From contig NZ_RHNR01000024.1 in the NCBI RefSeq assembly GCF_003946025.1, forward strand, positions 1-38,962: a stretch of DNA of 38,962 nt, written 5' to 3'. Both the position numbers and the translations under genes were made by a program. The notes under the pieces are model-generated. The model had not been told where the DNA came from and did no database searches. It was given only the letters and a program-made list of their open reading frames with translations. Source of the stretch: Lacticaseibacillus songhuajiangensis. GTDB lineage: Bacteria > Bacillota > Bacilli > Lactobacillales > Lactobacillaceae. Shown one piece after another: positions 1 to 7,894 of this stretch (within the stretch, counting starts at the first letter, position 1; the number at the start of each line of letters is the position of its first letter).

Positions 1-176
1 GTCACATTGGTATTGCATTGCAGGGATAAGCTGGTTAAAGTTGAGATGGTGTGAAGCCTCGCTTTCGTGATGGTTTTCGTTGACTCAACCTTAGCATATA
101 GGCGCACCCAATGGGTGAAACACCAAAGCAGCGCAGTCCCTTGTGAATCATGGGATTGCGCTGCTTTTTTGAAATT
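1..176. other. Flank beyond the truncated GH1 gene, no gene seen
   Basis: No reading frame here resembles the missing C-terminal third of the neighbouring GH1 glycosidase, so the sequence past its stop is unrelated to it. The stretch contains a short palindrome GTTGACTCAAC (79-89), another short palindrome around CACCCAATGGGTG, and the hairpin listed separately. I see no coding sequence I can support. Confidence 0.5.
125..170 (+). terminator. Hairpin with T6 tail on the + strand
   Basis: Arms AAAGCAGCGCAGTCCC and GGGATTGCGCTGCTTTTTT flank a short loop. The T6 run follows the stem on the + strand; on the minus strand only TTT follows. It therefore fits better as a terminator of rightward transcription entering from the left, although it lies just after the stop of the leftward GH1 gene and may serve both directions. 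Confidence 0.6.
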
Positions 177-1190
177 CTATGAATAATCCAGGTTACAATA
201 TGAGTTCGGCGCCTTAATGCCATTCAGTGTCGTATTCGCTGCATCGTCATCAGCACTAATGGCGGATGACATATAGTAGGTAAGCGACATAAAGTCTGGT
301 TCCGCCTGTGCAAGCTTCTCCAAATCACCGGGTTTAACAGCTTCCTTATAATTAGCACCCTTGAATACTTTTAAATAAAACGGAGAATACTTACCACGGA
401 AGTAAACATCTGCTGGACCATAACCAATTTTCTTCAAAAGATTATCGGTTGCTTCAACATCTTTAGGGTTGGCAGTCATTGGGTAAGCACAAATGTTACC
501 AACATTTCCACCAACCTGAGCTGCCGGATCAATTGAATGTACCAATCGAGTTGCAAGCGCATAACTCAGATTAAAATGGTGCTGCATTTTGAATATTTCA
601 GTCATGTTCTGAGCTTCATACCCAGTCATATACTCAGAATCCAACAATAAGAAATTCTGCTCGTTGAATGGTACCCAATATTTCACGCGCCCCTTGAAAT
701 GGGTCACCACTGTTTTGACGTAGTTAAGATAATCGGTAACCACTTGCCGGTTCATCCACCCGTTGTACTCTTTCAACAGATGGAGAGGTAAATCGTACGC
801 ATACAACGTCACTACCGGTTCAATACCGTACTTCAGCAGCTCATCAATTACACCATCGTAGAAATTGAGGCCTTCAGAATTTGGCTCGACATCATTTCCA
901 TTTGGAAAGATTCGGCTCCACGCCATTGTCAAACGATAGATTTTAAAGCCCATTTCCGCATAAAGTTTAATGTCTTCCTTATAGTGGTGGTAATGATCAG
1001 AGGCAACTTTAAATTCATCAAAATCACCGTCAGCCATACTATCAATGTGCCTAACGTCCGCAATCGAGGTTCCTTTGCCACCGTCCGTCGCTCCACCTTC
1101 AAATTGCTGTGCGTTAGTGGATGATCCCCATTTGAAATTTTCTTTAAATCCACCGCTGAGCAAGTCATCAATCCGCTTTAATTCCGTCAT
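177..1190 (-). CDS. GH1 family 6-phospho-beta-glycosidase, C-terminally truncated
   Basis: Glycoside hydrolase family 1 enzymes hydrolyse phosphorylated beta-glucosides imported by PTS permeases. The N-terminal part is clear: FKWGSSTNAQQFEG near residue 20, the TMAWSRIFP segment near 90, and the acid/base region WVPFNEQN near 170 with the NE pair. The protein stops at 337 residues, whereas family members have about 470-480. The second catalytic glutamate (the nucleophile in the TENG/VENG motif) would lie past the stop and is absent from all downstream frames. The start overlaps the rpiB stop (TAATG), so the gene is translationally coupled as the last gene of the LacI-controlled operon. The product is expected to be inactive; I read it as a gene remnant. 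Family assignment is firm, substrate is not. Confidence 0.85.
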   Translation of the reverse strand: MTELKRIDDLLSGGFKENFKWGSSTNAQQFEGGATDGGKGTSIADVRHIDSMADGDFDEFKVASDHYHHYKEDIKLYAEMGFKIYRLTMAWSRIFPNGNDVEPNSEGLNFYDGVIDELLKYGIEPVVTLYAYDLPLHLLKEYNGWMNRQVVTDYLNYVKTVVTHFKGRVKYWVPFNEQNFLLLDSEYMTGYEAQNMTEIFKMQHHFNLSYALATRLVHSIDPAAQVGGNVGNICAYPMTANPKDVEATDNLLKKIGYGPADVYFRGKYSPFYLKVFKGANYKEAVKPGDLEKLAQAEPDFMSLTYYMSSAISADDDAANTTLNGIKAPNSYCNLDYS

Positions 1191-1699
1191 TACAATTCCT
1201 CCTTATCCACATAGCGAACATCATTAGCCGTTCTGATATGTTCAAATAAATTATCGTCACTCTGTTCCAGAGCCCCGATTTCATCAACGCGTCGAGCGTG
1301 GCGACCGCCCAAGTAACTGGCATTCAACCATTCATCAACTATCATCTTAGCAAGATCCAAGCCGACAACTCGCGCACCAAAAGCCAAAATATTGGTGTTA
1401 TTATGCTGACGCGATAATTTAGCCGAATACGGTTCGCTACATGCAACGGCTCGGATACCGTTCACCTTGTTCGCCGCAATTGATATACCAATACCCGTTC
1501 CACAAATTAGAATCCCTAAATCTGCGCGTCCTTCCGTTACCGCATGGGCAACTTTTTTTGCATAAATTGGGTAATCGGTACGGGTTTCCGTTTCAGGCCC
1601 TAAGTCTTCAACTTGATAACCTTGATCGAGTAAGTACGTCTTAATTTCACCACGTAGCCGTACACCAACATGATCTGAACCAATTGCAATTGTGGTCAT
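1190..1699 (-). CDS. rpiB: Ribose-5-phosphate isomerase B / sugar-phosphate isomerase (RpiB/LacAB family)
   Basis: RpiB-family cytosolic isomerase interconverting aldose and ketose phosphates (ribose-5-P/ribulose-5-P; some members use allose-6-P). Visible features: N-terminal IAIGSDHVG with the conserved SDH, the active-site loop ICGTGIGISIAANK around Cys67, and RQHNNTNILAFGAR with the catalytic His. At 169 residues it is slightly longer than typical RpiB (about 150), with an acidic C-terminal extension. Start and stop both overlap neighbours by one base (TAATG), indicating coupled translation between the epimerase and GH1 genes. Together with the epimerase and LacI regulator this resembles the D-allose cassettes described in Listeria; that parallel is inference. 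Confidence 0.88.
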   Translation of the reverse strand: MTTIAIGSDHVGVRLRGEIKTYLLDQGYQVEDLGPETETRTDYPIYAKKVAHAVTEGRADLGILICGTGIGISIAANKVNGIRAVACSEPYSAKLSRQHNNTNILAFGARVVGLDLAKMIVDEWLNASYLGGRHARRVDEIGALEQSDDNLFEHIRTANDVRYVDKEEL

Positions 1700-2358
1700 T
1701 AAGCTAGAACCTTTCCTTTCAGTCGTGCAATAATATTTGCATAACTTTCCTTTTTACCAAAAAGTGCTGATGTTCCCAAAACGAATCCGCGCACACCATG
1801 TTTGCTTAATGTTAAAACACGTTCTTCGGAGATGGCACCATCCACCACAATGTCGAAGCATAGTTCCTTCTGAAGTGACGCCAGTTCATCAATTTTTTCA
1901 TCAACGAAGCTAAGATACTTCTGGCCGGCGAATCCGGGGTTAACCGTCATCACCAATGCTCGGTCTGCGATGGTTAGTAACGAGCGTACGCTCTCAACAG
2001 AGGTACCTGGATCAATGGCGATACCGGCCTGCATTCCCCGTGCGTGAATTTTGTCTACTGTTCGTGCTGGCTGCAGCTCCGCTTCTGGATGGAAATAAAT
2101 GATTTTTGCCCCCTTGTCAGCAAAGAAATCAATGTAATTACCCGGATTCATAATCATCAGATGCGCATCTACCGGTACATCAGTTGCACCAACAATGTAT
2201 TCATAGTCCTGCATGCCCATTCCGAAATTGGGCACGAAGCTTCCGTCCATAATGTCCATGTGAAATGCATCAATTCCAGCGTCACTTAATGCATGCACTT
2301 CGTTAGCCAAATTCTCGAAATTGGCGCACATCATTGATGGATAAAGTAATTTGTTCAT
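1699..2358 (-). CDS. Ribulose-/allulose-phosphate 3-epimerase
   Basis: Member of the ribulose-phosphate 3-epimerase TIM-barrel family, which epimerises ketose phosphates at C3. Motifs: FHMDIMDGSFVPNFG (metal and catalytic residues, about residue 33), DAHLMIMNP, TVNPGFAGQKY and VVDGAI (phosphate/catalytic end). Length 219 residues is normal. The N-terminal YPSMMCANF resembles the PSLMCM start of AlsE (allulose-6-P epimerase) more than the PSILSADF of housekeeping Rpe, and the gene is in a LacI-controlled sugar operon, so a role in allulose/allose phosphate metabolism is plausible. Good RBS (TTAGGAGGAATTATTATG). First gene of the operon, 83 bp after lacI, with an operator in the gap. Confidence 0.85.
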   Translation of the reverse strand: MNKLLYPSMMCANFENLANEVHALSDAGIDAFHMDIMDGSFVPNFGMGMQDYEYIVGATDVPVDAHLMIMNPGNYIDFFADKGAKIIYFHPEAELQPARTVDKIHARGMQAGIAIDPGTSVESVRSLLTIADRALVMTVNPGFAGQKYLSFVDEKIDELASLQKELCFDIVVDGAISEERVLTLSKHGVRGFVLGTSALFGKKESYANIIARLKGKVLA

Positions 2359-2397
2359 AATAATTCCTCCTAAAAATATTGCAGTAATTCGTAGAGC

Positions 2398-2417
2398 TTG
2401 AGTAAACGTTTACTCAA
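2398..2417. promoter_or_regulatory. LacI-family operator upstream of the epimerase operon
   Basis: Perfect 20-bp palindrome with half-site TTGAGTAAAC and central ACGT, between lacI and the epimerase gene. The same half-site recurs in the lacI promoter (3492-3513). Its core AGTAAACGTTTACT also resembles a catabolite-responsive cre element at 12 of 14 positions, so CcpA binding is possible. Confidence 0.85.
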
Positions 2418-2441
2418 AATTGTTAAAAATAAGAACAACGT

Positions 2442-3455
2442 TTAAGTTGTTCCTCGAAGCACCAATTTCACCGGTACTCGCGTAATTCGCTCATCATTCG
2501 CTGAAGATTGACCTTTCATCATGCGAATCAGTTTTGAACTAGCAATCGCAGATATTTTCGCCTCATCCTGACGAACGGTACTCAATTGTGGCCGCATGTA
2601 CGACGCAATGGGTGAATCGTCAAAACCAATTATCTTGAGTCGCTCTGGGATAGCAATTTGCAATTCCTCAGCAATCATCACAATCTCCGCAGCTAAATCA
2701 TCACTAAGTGCAAAAATCCCCAAAGGCTGTTGTGACTGCGCATAATTAATGTTTCTCTGTAAAAAATCTCGAATTGCCGCCTGCCGTTCTTCCGGTTTAT
2801 CATCATCAAGCAATAATTGCTGATAATCACTGATTCCACGGCGCTTTATTGCATCAACAAATCCGCGTTTTCTCTCCTCCGAAGAAGAAGTTTTAACAGA
2901 ATGTGTTGCAATCGCAAGCCGTTCAGTCTGATTAGCGAGATGCCGCGTCGCCAACACTGCTCCTTCATAATGATCTGAACCGACAAACTCGGTTTGCTCA
3001 TCACTAGGTTCACGGTCAATGCAAACAACTGGCAACGACTTTTGTAGCGTTTTACGACTAAAGGTTTTGAAACCCGATATAATGACGAGACCATCAATCA
3101 TCTTGCCTTCTAGCATCCGCAAGTAATTGCTCTCCTTCTCAACATTCCGAGCAGTATTACAAATAATCGTGGAATATCCAGCCGCAAACAAATCACTTTC
3201 CACTTGCTGAACAATCTTGGCGAAAAACGCGTTAGTAATATCTGGAACCAAGATTCCCACTGTGTTCGACTTATTTTCCCGTAAACTTTTCGCAACCATG
3301 TTGGTCTGATAGCCGCTGTCCTTAATCGCCTTAAGGACTTTGTCTCGCGTTTTATCAGAAAAACGCCCATTATCGTTTAAGACACGCGAAACGGTCGCAA
3401 TGGAAACCCCACTTAATTCAGCGATTTTCTTAATTGATACATTTGCTTTCGCCAT
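2442..3455 (-). CDS. LacI family transcriptional regulator
   Basis: N-terminal LacI helix-turn-helix (SIKKIAELSGVSIATVSRVLN, residues about 6-26, with hinge helix VAKSLREN near 55) followed by a periplasmic-binding-protein-like sensor domain (NTVGILVPDITNAFFAKIV; IIGFDDSPIASYMRPQLSTV near the C-terminus). Length about 337 residues is typical. I place the start at the second ATG (3455): GAGGG lies 6 nt before it but directly abuts the first ATG at 3461. It probably represses itself and the downstream epimerase-rpiB-GH1 operon through the two matching palindromes. The effector is likely a sugar phosphate; not determinable here. Confidence 0.92.
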   Translation of the reverse strand: MAKANVSIKKIAELSGVSIATVSRVLNDNGRFSDKTRDKVLKAIKDSGYQTNMVAKSLRENKSNTVGILVPDITNAFFAKIVQQVESDLFAAGYSTIICNTARNVEKESNYLRMLEGKMIDGLVIISGFKTFSRKTLQKSLPVVCIDREPSDEQTEFVGSDHYEGAVLATRHLANQTERLAIATHSVKTSSSEERKRGFVDAIKRRGISDYQQLLLDDDKPEERQAAIRDFLQRNINYAQSQQPLGIFALSDDLAAEIVMIAEELQIAIPERLKIIGFDDSPIASYMRPQLSTVRQDEAKISAIASSKLIRMMKGQSSANDERITRVPVKLVLRGTT

Positions 3456-3491
3456 ACGCATCCCTCAGTTCACCAACTAGAATCTTTTTCC

Positions 3492-3513
3492 GTTGAGTAA
3501 ACGTTTACTCAAC
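3492..3513. promoter_or_regulatory. LacI-family operator in the lacI promoter
   Basis: Perfect 22-bp palindrome with half-site GTTGAGTAAAC, located immediately downstream of the -10 box of the lacI promoter, where bound repressor would block initiation. The inner 20 bp are identical to the operator at 2398-2417, supporting autoregulation. Confidence 0.87.
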
Positions 3514-3519
3514 AAGGTC

Positions 3520-3548
3520 ATTATGCATTCTTATGAAATCGCTGTCAA
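3520..3548 (-). promoter_or_regulatory. Promoter of the lacI gene
   Basis: On the minus strand, TTGACA (3548-3543), a 17-nt spacer and CATAAT (3525-3520). The spacing is ideal and the -35 box is perfect. Confidence 0.75.
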
Positions 3549-3576
3549 TATCTTTTTATAATTTATTCGAAAATTT

Positions 3577-4026
3577 CTAATTACGCCGCATATACAACAC
3601 CGGATAGGCCTGGTCCTGTTCATCCAAAGCACTGCGCTGTTCCACGTGAAACCCCATGTGCTCATAAAAACCCACAGCTTGCGGATTTTGCTCGTTCACG
3701 ACTAGCGACTTGATCCCATACTGCGTCATCCCGTACGACAACAATCGCCGCCCAATTCCTTGCCCGCGAATTGCCGGATCAAGAAACAGCATCTCAAGTT
3801 TGGTGTCCGCGACACCCATGAAGCCGCACACCACTTCCTGCGCGTTGTAGGCCAGCACTAAGGTTGGCACTGCGGTCAACGCACCTGGCACGTACGCTTT
3901 AATCTGCGCAACAACCGCAGCATCCAAAAATGGATGCGTTGCGCGCACGGACCGCTCCCACAACGCCACTAACTCGGCGATGAGGGCTGACGAACGCGCC
4001 GTTAACGCCACTGTTTTGACTACCAT
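3577..4026 (-). CDS. GNAT family N-acetyltransferase
   Basis: A 149-residue Gcn5-related acetyltransferase, which transfers acetyl from acetyl-CoA to an amine. The acetyl-CoA pyrophosphate-binding signature is RGQGIGRRLL (about residue 90), preceded by the beta4 strand KLEMLFLDPAI and followed by LVVNEQNPQAVGFYEHMGF, the usual motif B. It resembles YjaB-like stand-alone acetyltransferases; substrate unknown. The ATG directly follows the relP stop codon and its RBS (AGGAGG) is inside the end of relP, so the two are translated together. A parS-like site lies inside the coding sequence (3638-3653). Confidence 0.85.
   Translation of the reverse strand: MVVKTVALTARSSALIAELVALWERSVRATHPFLDAAVVAQIKAYVPGALTAVPTLVLAYNAQEVVCGFMGVADTKLEMLFLDPAIRGQGIGRRLLSYGMTQYGIKSLVVNEQNPQAVGFYEHMGFHVEQRSALDEQDQAYPVLYMRRN
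3638..3653. other. parS: parS-like ParB (Spo0J) binding site 1
   Basis: TGTTCCACGTGAAACC matches the classical bacterial parS TGTTCCACGTGAAACA at 15 of 16 positions. ParB/Spo0J loads on such sites near the replication origin to organise and segregate the chromosome. As in other bacteria the site sits inside a gene, here the GNAT acetyltransferase. Confidence 0.85.
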
Positions 4027-4719
4027 CTATTCCTCCTGGTTCAGATCCGTGTAGATGTCTTGCATCCCGTTTTCAATCGTCATCAATTCATCCGTGTACG
4101 CCACCAAGCGGTCGGCGTACTCTGCCAACTTGGCATCATCCACATGCGTTTTATAACGTAATTTGTGTTCCAGACTCGCCCACATGTCCATGCCGATAGT
4201 TCTAATCTGCACTTCAACCGGCGCAATGCGCGCACCGGTACTCTGGAATACAGGAACCTTCACGACTAGGTGCAAGCTGCGATAACCGCTGGGCTTAGGC
4301 TGCTGCACATAATCACGCCGGCGCACCAGCGTGATGTCGTCTTGAGCGAGCAGATTATCCGCGACGGTGTAAATATCACCTGGGTAATTCGTCATGATGC
4401 GGATGCCACCAATGTCATACAAGTTGTTTTTCATGCTCTCGTTACTAACAGGCAGACCCTTTTGCTGCAGCTTTTTGATGAGGCTGTCTGGGTCTTTCAT
4501 CCGTGTTTCCATGTGGTGAATCGGATTGTGGGCAAAATGTGTGGCGTAGTCTGCATCCAGATTCTCCAGTTTCGTGCAGACCTCTTTAACGGCGGCGTGA
4601 CACAGCTGGTAGTAATCGACAAAATCTGTGAGTTCCTTCAGCGCATCCGGGTCCACCGAATTGGTCAGCTCACGGGTGATTTGCTGCACGTTCAGGGGAA
4701 TTTCACGTTCAATAATCAT
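4027..4719 (-). CDS. relP: Small alarmone synthetase, RelP/YwaC type
   Basis: Stand-alone (p)ppGpp synthetase that transfers pyrophosphate from ATP to GDP/GTP in the cytosol. Diagnostic motifs: HNPIHHMETRMK (about residue 64), YDIGGIRIM (synthetase motif), DYVQQPKPSGYRSLHLVV (G-loop region, about 138-155) and VEVQIRTIGMDMWASLEHKLRYK with the catalytic-loop E. There is no hydrolase, TGS or ACT domain. The HNPI-H and PKP-S-GYRSLH signatures fit RelP (YwaC) better than RelQ (YjbM). 230 residues is usual. It is sandwiched between a TetR gene (33 bp upstream) and a GNAT gene (no gap), so alarmone production may be co-induced with the acetyltransferase. Confidence 0.9.
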   Translation of the reverse strand: MIIEREIPLNVQQITRELTNSVDPDALKELTDFVDYYQLCHAAVKEVCTKLENLDADYATHFAHNPIHHMETRMKDPDSLIKKLQQKGLPVSNESMKNNLYDIGGIRIMTNYPGDIYTVADNLLAQDDITLVRRRDYVQQPKPSGYRSLHLVVKVPVFQSTGARIAPVEVQIRTIGMDMWASLEHKLRYKTHVDDAKLAEYADRLVAYTDELMTIENGMQDIYTDLNQEE

Positions 4720-4752
4720 GTTATCGCTCCCTATTAAAATACAATTTCAATT

Positions 4753-5313
4753 TTACTTTATCGTCAATGCGGTGGCCGTTGCTGCCTGCAATTTGCCGAC
4801 TAAATCGTGAATATCCGTCAAGGTTTCGTCTTGCCTGTGCAGTAGCCACTCACGCCAAATGCCGTAGACGCCGGCGCTCATGAACTTGACCCAGTACCTT
4901 TTGGCCGTGGCGTCCATGTCCGCCCACTGCGCACTGTCATCATAAAAACGGTGCATGTTTTCATCGAAAAGCTGCTGAATGATGTATTCGTAATTACGGC
5001 GCTGTGCTAATGCCAACGCGTGCCCCATCTCGGCGAAGAACTGCTGCATGTCCGTCAGCTTCGCATCGACAGGAACCCGGCCAATGACATCATCAAATAG
5101 GCGACTGATGCGCGGAGCAAAATACAGGCGCAGAATATCTTCCAATGTATCAAAATTACGATAATAGGCCATGCGGCTCACACCAGCACGCGAAACCAGC
5201 TCGGTCACTTTGATTTCAGCGAGCGGCTTTTTCTCCAGTAATTGTAATAGTGCCGTCGTCAGGTAATTAATTGAGTCTTCGCGAATTTGTTGGGCATGCT
5301 TAGTAGCTGACAT
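4753..5313 (-). CDS. TetR/AcrR family transcriptional regulator
   Basis: N-terminal TetR helix-turn-helix: IKVTELVSRAGVSRMAYYRNFDTLEDIL (residues about 34-62), then a helical ligand-binding domain with no recognisable ligand motif. 186 residues. It is divergent from the short-chain reductase gene at 5441, with a 127-bp shared region, and lies 33 bp before relP on the same strand. It may control the reductase, itself and perhaps relP. Its DNA-binding domain is close to that of the TetR protein at 21132, suggesting the same subfamily. RBS AGGAGGAG upstream. Confidence 0.87.
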   Translation of the reverse strand: MSATKHAQQIREDSINYLTTALLQLLEKKPLAEIKVTELVSRAGVSRMAYYRNFDTLEDILRLYFAPRISRLFDDVIGRVPVDAKLTDMQQFFAEMGHALALAQRRNYEYIIQQLFDENMHRFYDDSAQWADMDATAKRYWVKFMSAGVYGIWREWLLHRQDETLTDIHDLVGKLQAATATALTIK

Positions 5314-5352
5314 AACACTTTACTCCTCCTGTCACAGATGCGCCGTTTGCGC

Positions 5353-5381
5353 TTGTCTACTGAACGGCTCCAGTGTACATT
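5353..5381 (+). promoter_or_regulatory. Predicted promoter of the short-chain reductase
   Basis: TTGTCT, a 17-nt spacer and TACATT. An imperfect dyad (CAGTG, 11-nt gap, CACTG, about 5371-5391) covers the -10 box and could be the operator of the divergent TetR protein. Confidence 0.45.
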
Positions 5382-5440
5382 AGCATCACTGCCGTTACAA
5401 GTGTATCGCGGCTTCAATTTAATTCAGAGGAGAACTCATC

Positions 5441-6481
5441 ATGTCTACAAAAAAACTCGTCGTCGTCACCGGTGGCAGCGGCTTTATCGCCAGCCACATC
5501 ATTTTGCAATTGCTCCAACAAGGATACGCGGTGCGAACTACCGCCCGCTCGCTGGCAAAGCGACCATTGATTGAGCAAATGCTGCGTAAGGGCGGGCTCA
5601 CCGACCTCTCCGCATTGGAAGTCGTAGCCGCCGACCTTACGCATGAAGAACCTTGGGACGCCGCCATCGCCGGTGCCGACTATGTCATTCACGTGGCATC
5701 ACCGACCCCCACTCTCAACTTCAAGAATGAGGATGAGATGATTCGGCCCGCCGTCAATGGCGTCTTATACGTCCTGCGCGCCGCCAGTCGTCACCACGTG
5801 AAGCGCGTGGTACTGACTTCCGCATACGGCGCCATCTTCGCTGGGCATCCTGAACGCCGCACTCCCTTCACCGAAGACGTCTGGTCAGATCTAAGTGCGC
5901 AGGGTGTGCACCCCTACCAGAAGTCCAAAACCATGTCCGAACGTGCTGCCTGGGACTTCATTGCCCATGACAATAGTGGTTTGGAACTCGCCACCGTTAA
6001 TCCAGTTGCTGTGATGGGACCCGTGCTCGCCGATGACTACTCTCACTCCAACATTCAGATTCAGGAGATGCTCGCGGGCAAAACCAAGCTTGTCCCGCGC
6101 GTGGATTCCGGCTATGTTGACGTGCGCGACGTGGCTAGCCTGCATATTTTGGCCATGACTAGTCCCGCCGCTGCTGGGCAGCGCTTCCTGGCAACTACCG
6201 GTGAAACTTACTCCATGCTAGACGTCGCGAATATTCTGCGGACGGCATTCCCCGCATTCGCGAACCGGCTGCCAACCAAGACTGTCCCGACCGCCATTTT
6301 GAAACTCGCTGCCAAGGCCAACCCAATGTTGCGGATGGTGGCGTCGGTTGCGGATAAGTACGCCGCAACCAGCAATGCCAAGGCCGTTGCGCTACTCGAC
6401 TGGCATCCCCGCTCCGCCAAGGAATCCATTATCGCCACCGCTCAATCCATGATTGATTTGGGAGTGGTGACCCCAAGTTAA
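5441..6481 (+). CDS. NAD(P)-dependent epimerase/dehydratase-type aldehyde reductase (extended SDR)
   Basis: Extended short-chain dehydrogenase, similar to dihydroflavonol-4-reductase and methylglyoxal-type aldehyde reductases; reduces a carbonyl group with NADPH. Rossmann motif VVTGGSGFIASHI near residue 12, VIHVASPTP near 81, catalytic Y-x3-K in HPYQKSKTMSERAAW near 160, and the downstream NPVAVMGP proline segment. 346 residues is typical. RBS CAGAGGAGAA. Divergent from a TetR regulator (4753-5313), which probably controls it. Natural substrate not determinable; a reactive aldehyde is the usual guess for this family. Confidence 0.85.
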   Translation: MSTKKLVVVTGGSGFIASHIILQLLQQGYAVRTTARSLAKRPLIEQMLRKGGLTDLSALEVVAADLTHEEPWDAAIAGADYVIHVASPTPTLNFKNEDEMIRPAVNGVLYVLRAASRHHVKRVVLTSAYGAIFAGHPERRTPFTEDVWSDLSAQGVHPYQKSKTMSERAAWDFIAHDNSGLELATVNPVAVMGPVLADDYSHSNIQIQEMLAGKTKLVPRVDSGYVDVRDVASLHILAMTSPAAAGQRFLATTGETYSMLDVANILRTAFPAFANRLPTKTVPTAILKLAAKANPMLRMVASVADKYAATSNAKAVALLDWHPRSAKESIIATAQSMIDLGVVTPS

Positions 6482-6530
6482 TCGCGTTTAATGCAGCAGT
6501 TGACGATGGCCATAGTCAGCTCTGATAAAA

Positions 6531-6559
6531 TTGAGCCTGCTGCGCGTGAACGTTATAAT
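6531..6559 (+). promoter_or_regulatory. Promoter of ltrA
   Basis: TTGAGC, a 17-nt spacer and a perfect TATAAT, 31 nt before the start codon. Confidence 0.75.
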
Positions 6560-6590
6560 ATAACTAATTCACGTACTGGAGGCAGCAGTT

Positions 6591-7763
6591 ATGAAGCAGT
6601 TATTAGGGCGTCCGCGGACCATCGAGCAAACCATTCACCACCGCAAAATTAGCTGGCTTGAACTGTTCTACGACTTAGTCTTCGCCGTCGTATTGGCACG
6701 ACTGACAGACGGTATCATCGAGCACATGACCTGGCAAGGCTGGCTGCGCGGCGCGCTCATCTTCGCCTGGTTCTTTTGGAGCTGGGGCGAAACGTCTGGG
6801 TATTTTGATAACCACGGAAATGCCACGGTACTCAACCTCCTGTTCATCAATGTGCAACTGCTAATTACCGCGGCGACCGCCATCTTCATTCCGAATGCCG
6901 TCGGCGGTGACTTCAGAGGTTTGACTTACGGCCTGCTGTGCATGCAACTGATGCTGGCCCTCATTTGGGGCAATACGGCACGATTTGATGCAACGCACGC
7001 TGCGGCTGCCCGGCTGTGGTCCCGCAGTGATACAGCAGTGCTGGTCTTACTGCTCATTGCCCAATTCTTCTTACCCAAGTTGCGACTGCCGTTACTTGTC
7101 ATCGCCATTCTTTGCAATTACGGCATCATCTTTATCGGCAACCGGGTTTTGCGGGCGGAATATGAGTCCCACCAGATGCCTTTTGGCGTCAGTGATTCGT
7201 TGCTCGAGCGCTATGGTCTGCTCGCAATGATTGCCCTGGGCGAACTACTGACGGGTCTCATTTCGGCCGCGCCCAACCCGCTGCATTTGGCCAATCTCCT
7301 TGAGTTTATTCTCGGTGGTATCTTCGTTGCCTTAATTGCCGGCATCTACTACCAGGTGCTCGGCGAGTTGCACGTCCGGACCCACTCGCCGCTCCAATCC
7401 ATGGTGATTCGCTGGCTGCTCACGCTTGAGGTTTACTTCATTATGGTCGTTGGCATTTTGCTGACGGTCATGCGTGATCGGCACACACTAGCGGTACGCG
7501 GCGACTTTGCGCTGGCAACCTATGTTACGCTGCTCATCATGTGGGTCATTCAACGTTTGACCCAACGCGGAGAGAACTTTCACGCGGCCGGCGGGTGGTT
7601 CTTACTCAGCGAACTGCTGCTGACGGGACTCATTGCCTTGGCTCCGGCCAACTGGACGCTGGTACTCATGGACATTATGCTGGGTGCACTGCTGGCGTTC
7701 TATCTGCACCGGGTGTATCGGGACGCTGATGACCAAAACATTGCGCCAGACTCATACCATTAA
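6591..7763 (+). CDS. ltrA: Low temperature requirement protein A (LtrA family membrane protein)
   Basis: A 390-residue polytopic membrane protein of the LtrA family, first linked to low-temperature growth in Listeria; its biochemical role is unknown. The family signature SWLELFYDLVFAVVLARL is at residues about 21-38, followed by about ten hydrophobic segments; a conserved polar ERYGLLAMIALGE stretch is near residue 206. RBS GGAGG. It has its own promoter and a bidirectional terminator after it, so it forms a monocistronic unit. Confidence 0.9.
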   Translation: MKQLLGRPRTIEQTIHHRKISWLELFYDLVFAVVLARLTDGIIEHMTWQGWLRGALIFAWFFWSWGETSGYFDNHGNATVLNLLFINVQLLITAATAIFIPNAVGGDFRGLTYGLLCMQLMLALIWGNTARFDATHAAAARLWSRSDTAVLVLLLIAQFFLPKLRLPLLVIAILCNYGIIFIGNRVLRAEYESHQMPFGVSDSLLERYGLLAMIALGELLTGLISAAPNPLHLANLLEFILGGIFVALIAGIYYQVLGELHVRTHSPLQSMVIRWLLTLEVYFIMVVGILLTVMRDRHTLAVRGDFALATYVTLLIMWVIQRLTQRGENFHAAGGWFLLSELLLTGLIALAPANWTLVLMDIMLGALLAFYLHRVYRDADDQNIAPDSYH

Positions 7764-7791
7764 CTTGTTGCATATTGCGGCAGACAATTCA

Positions 7792-7835
7792 AAAATGCGA
7801 CTCGGGAATTCTGGAGGATTTCCGAGTCGCATTTT
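7792..7835. terminator. Bidirectional terminator between ltrA and the acetyltransferase
   Basis: Arms AAAATGCGACTCGG and CCGAGTCGCATTTT are perfect complements around a 16-nt loop, and the A/T tails work in both directions. It separates convergent genes. Confidence 0.85.
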
Positions 7836-7894
7836 AGTTATTGTTGCATTGATGTTGTTAATTTCACGGCATTCATCCCTGCCGTTGAACCCAA

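Noticed and set aside
1..176. Simple nonsense mutation truncating the GH1 gene
   Set aside because: All frames beyond the stop lack any GH1-like C-terminus, so sequence is missing or replaced, not just interrupted by a stop.
1203..1211. Perfect DnaA-box sequence TTATCCACA
   Set aside because: A single 9-mer inside the rpiB coding region, with no cluster of further boxes or AT-rich unwinding element; one chance hit in a window of this size is not surprising.
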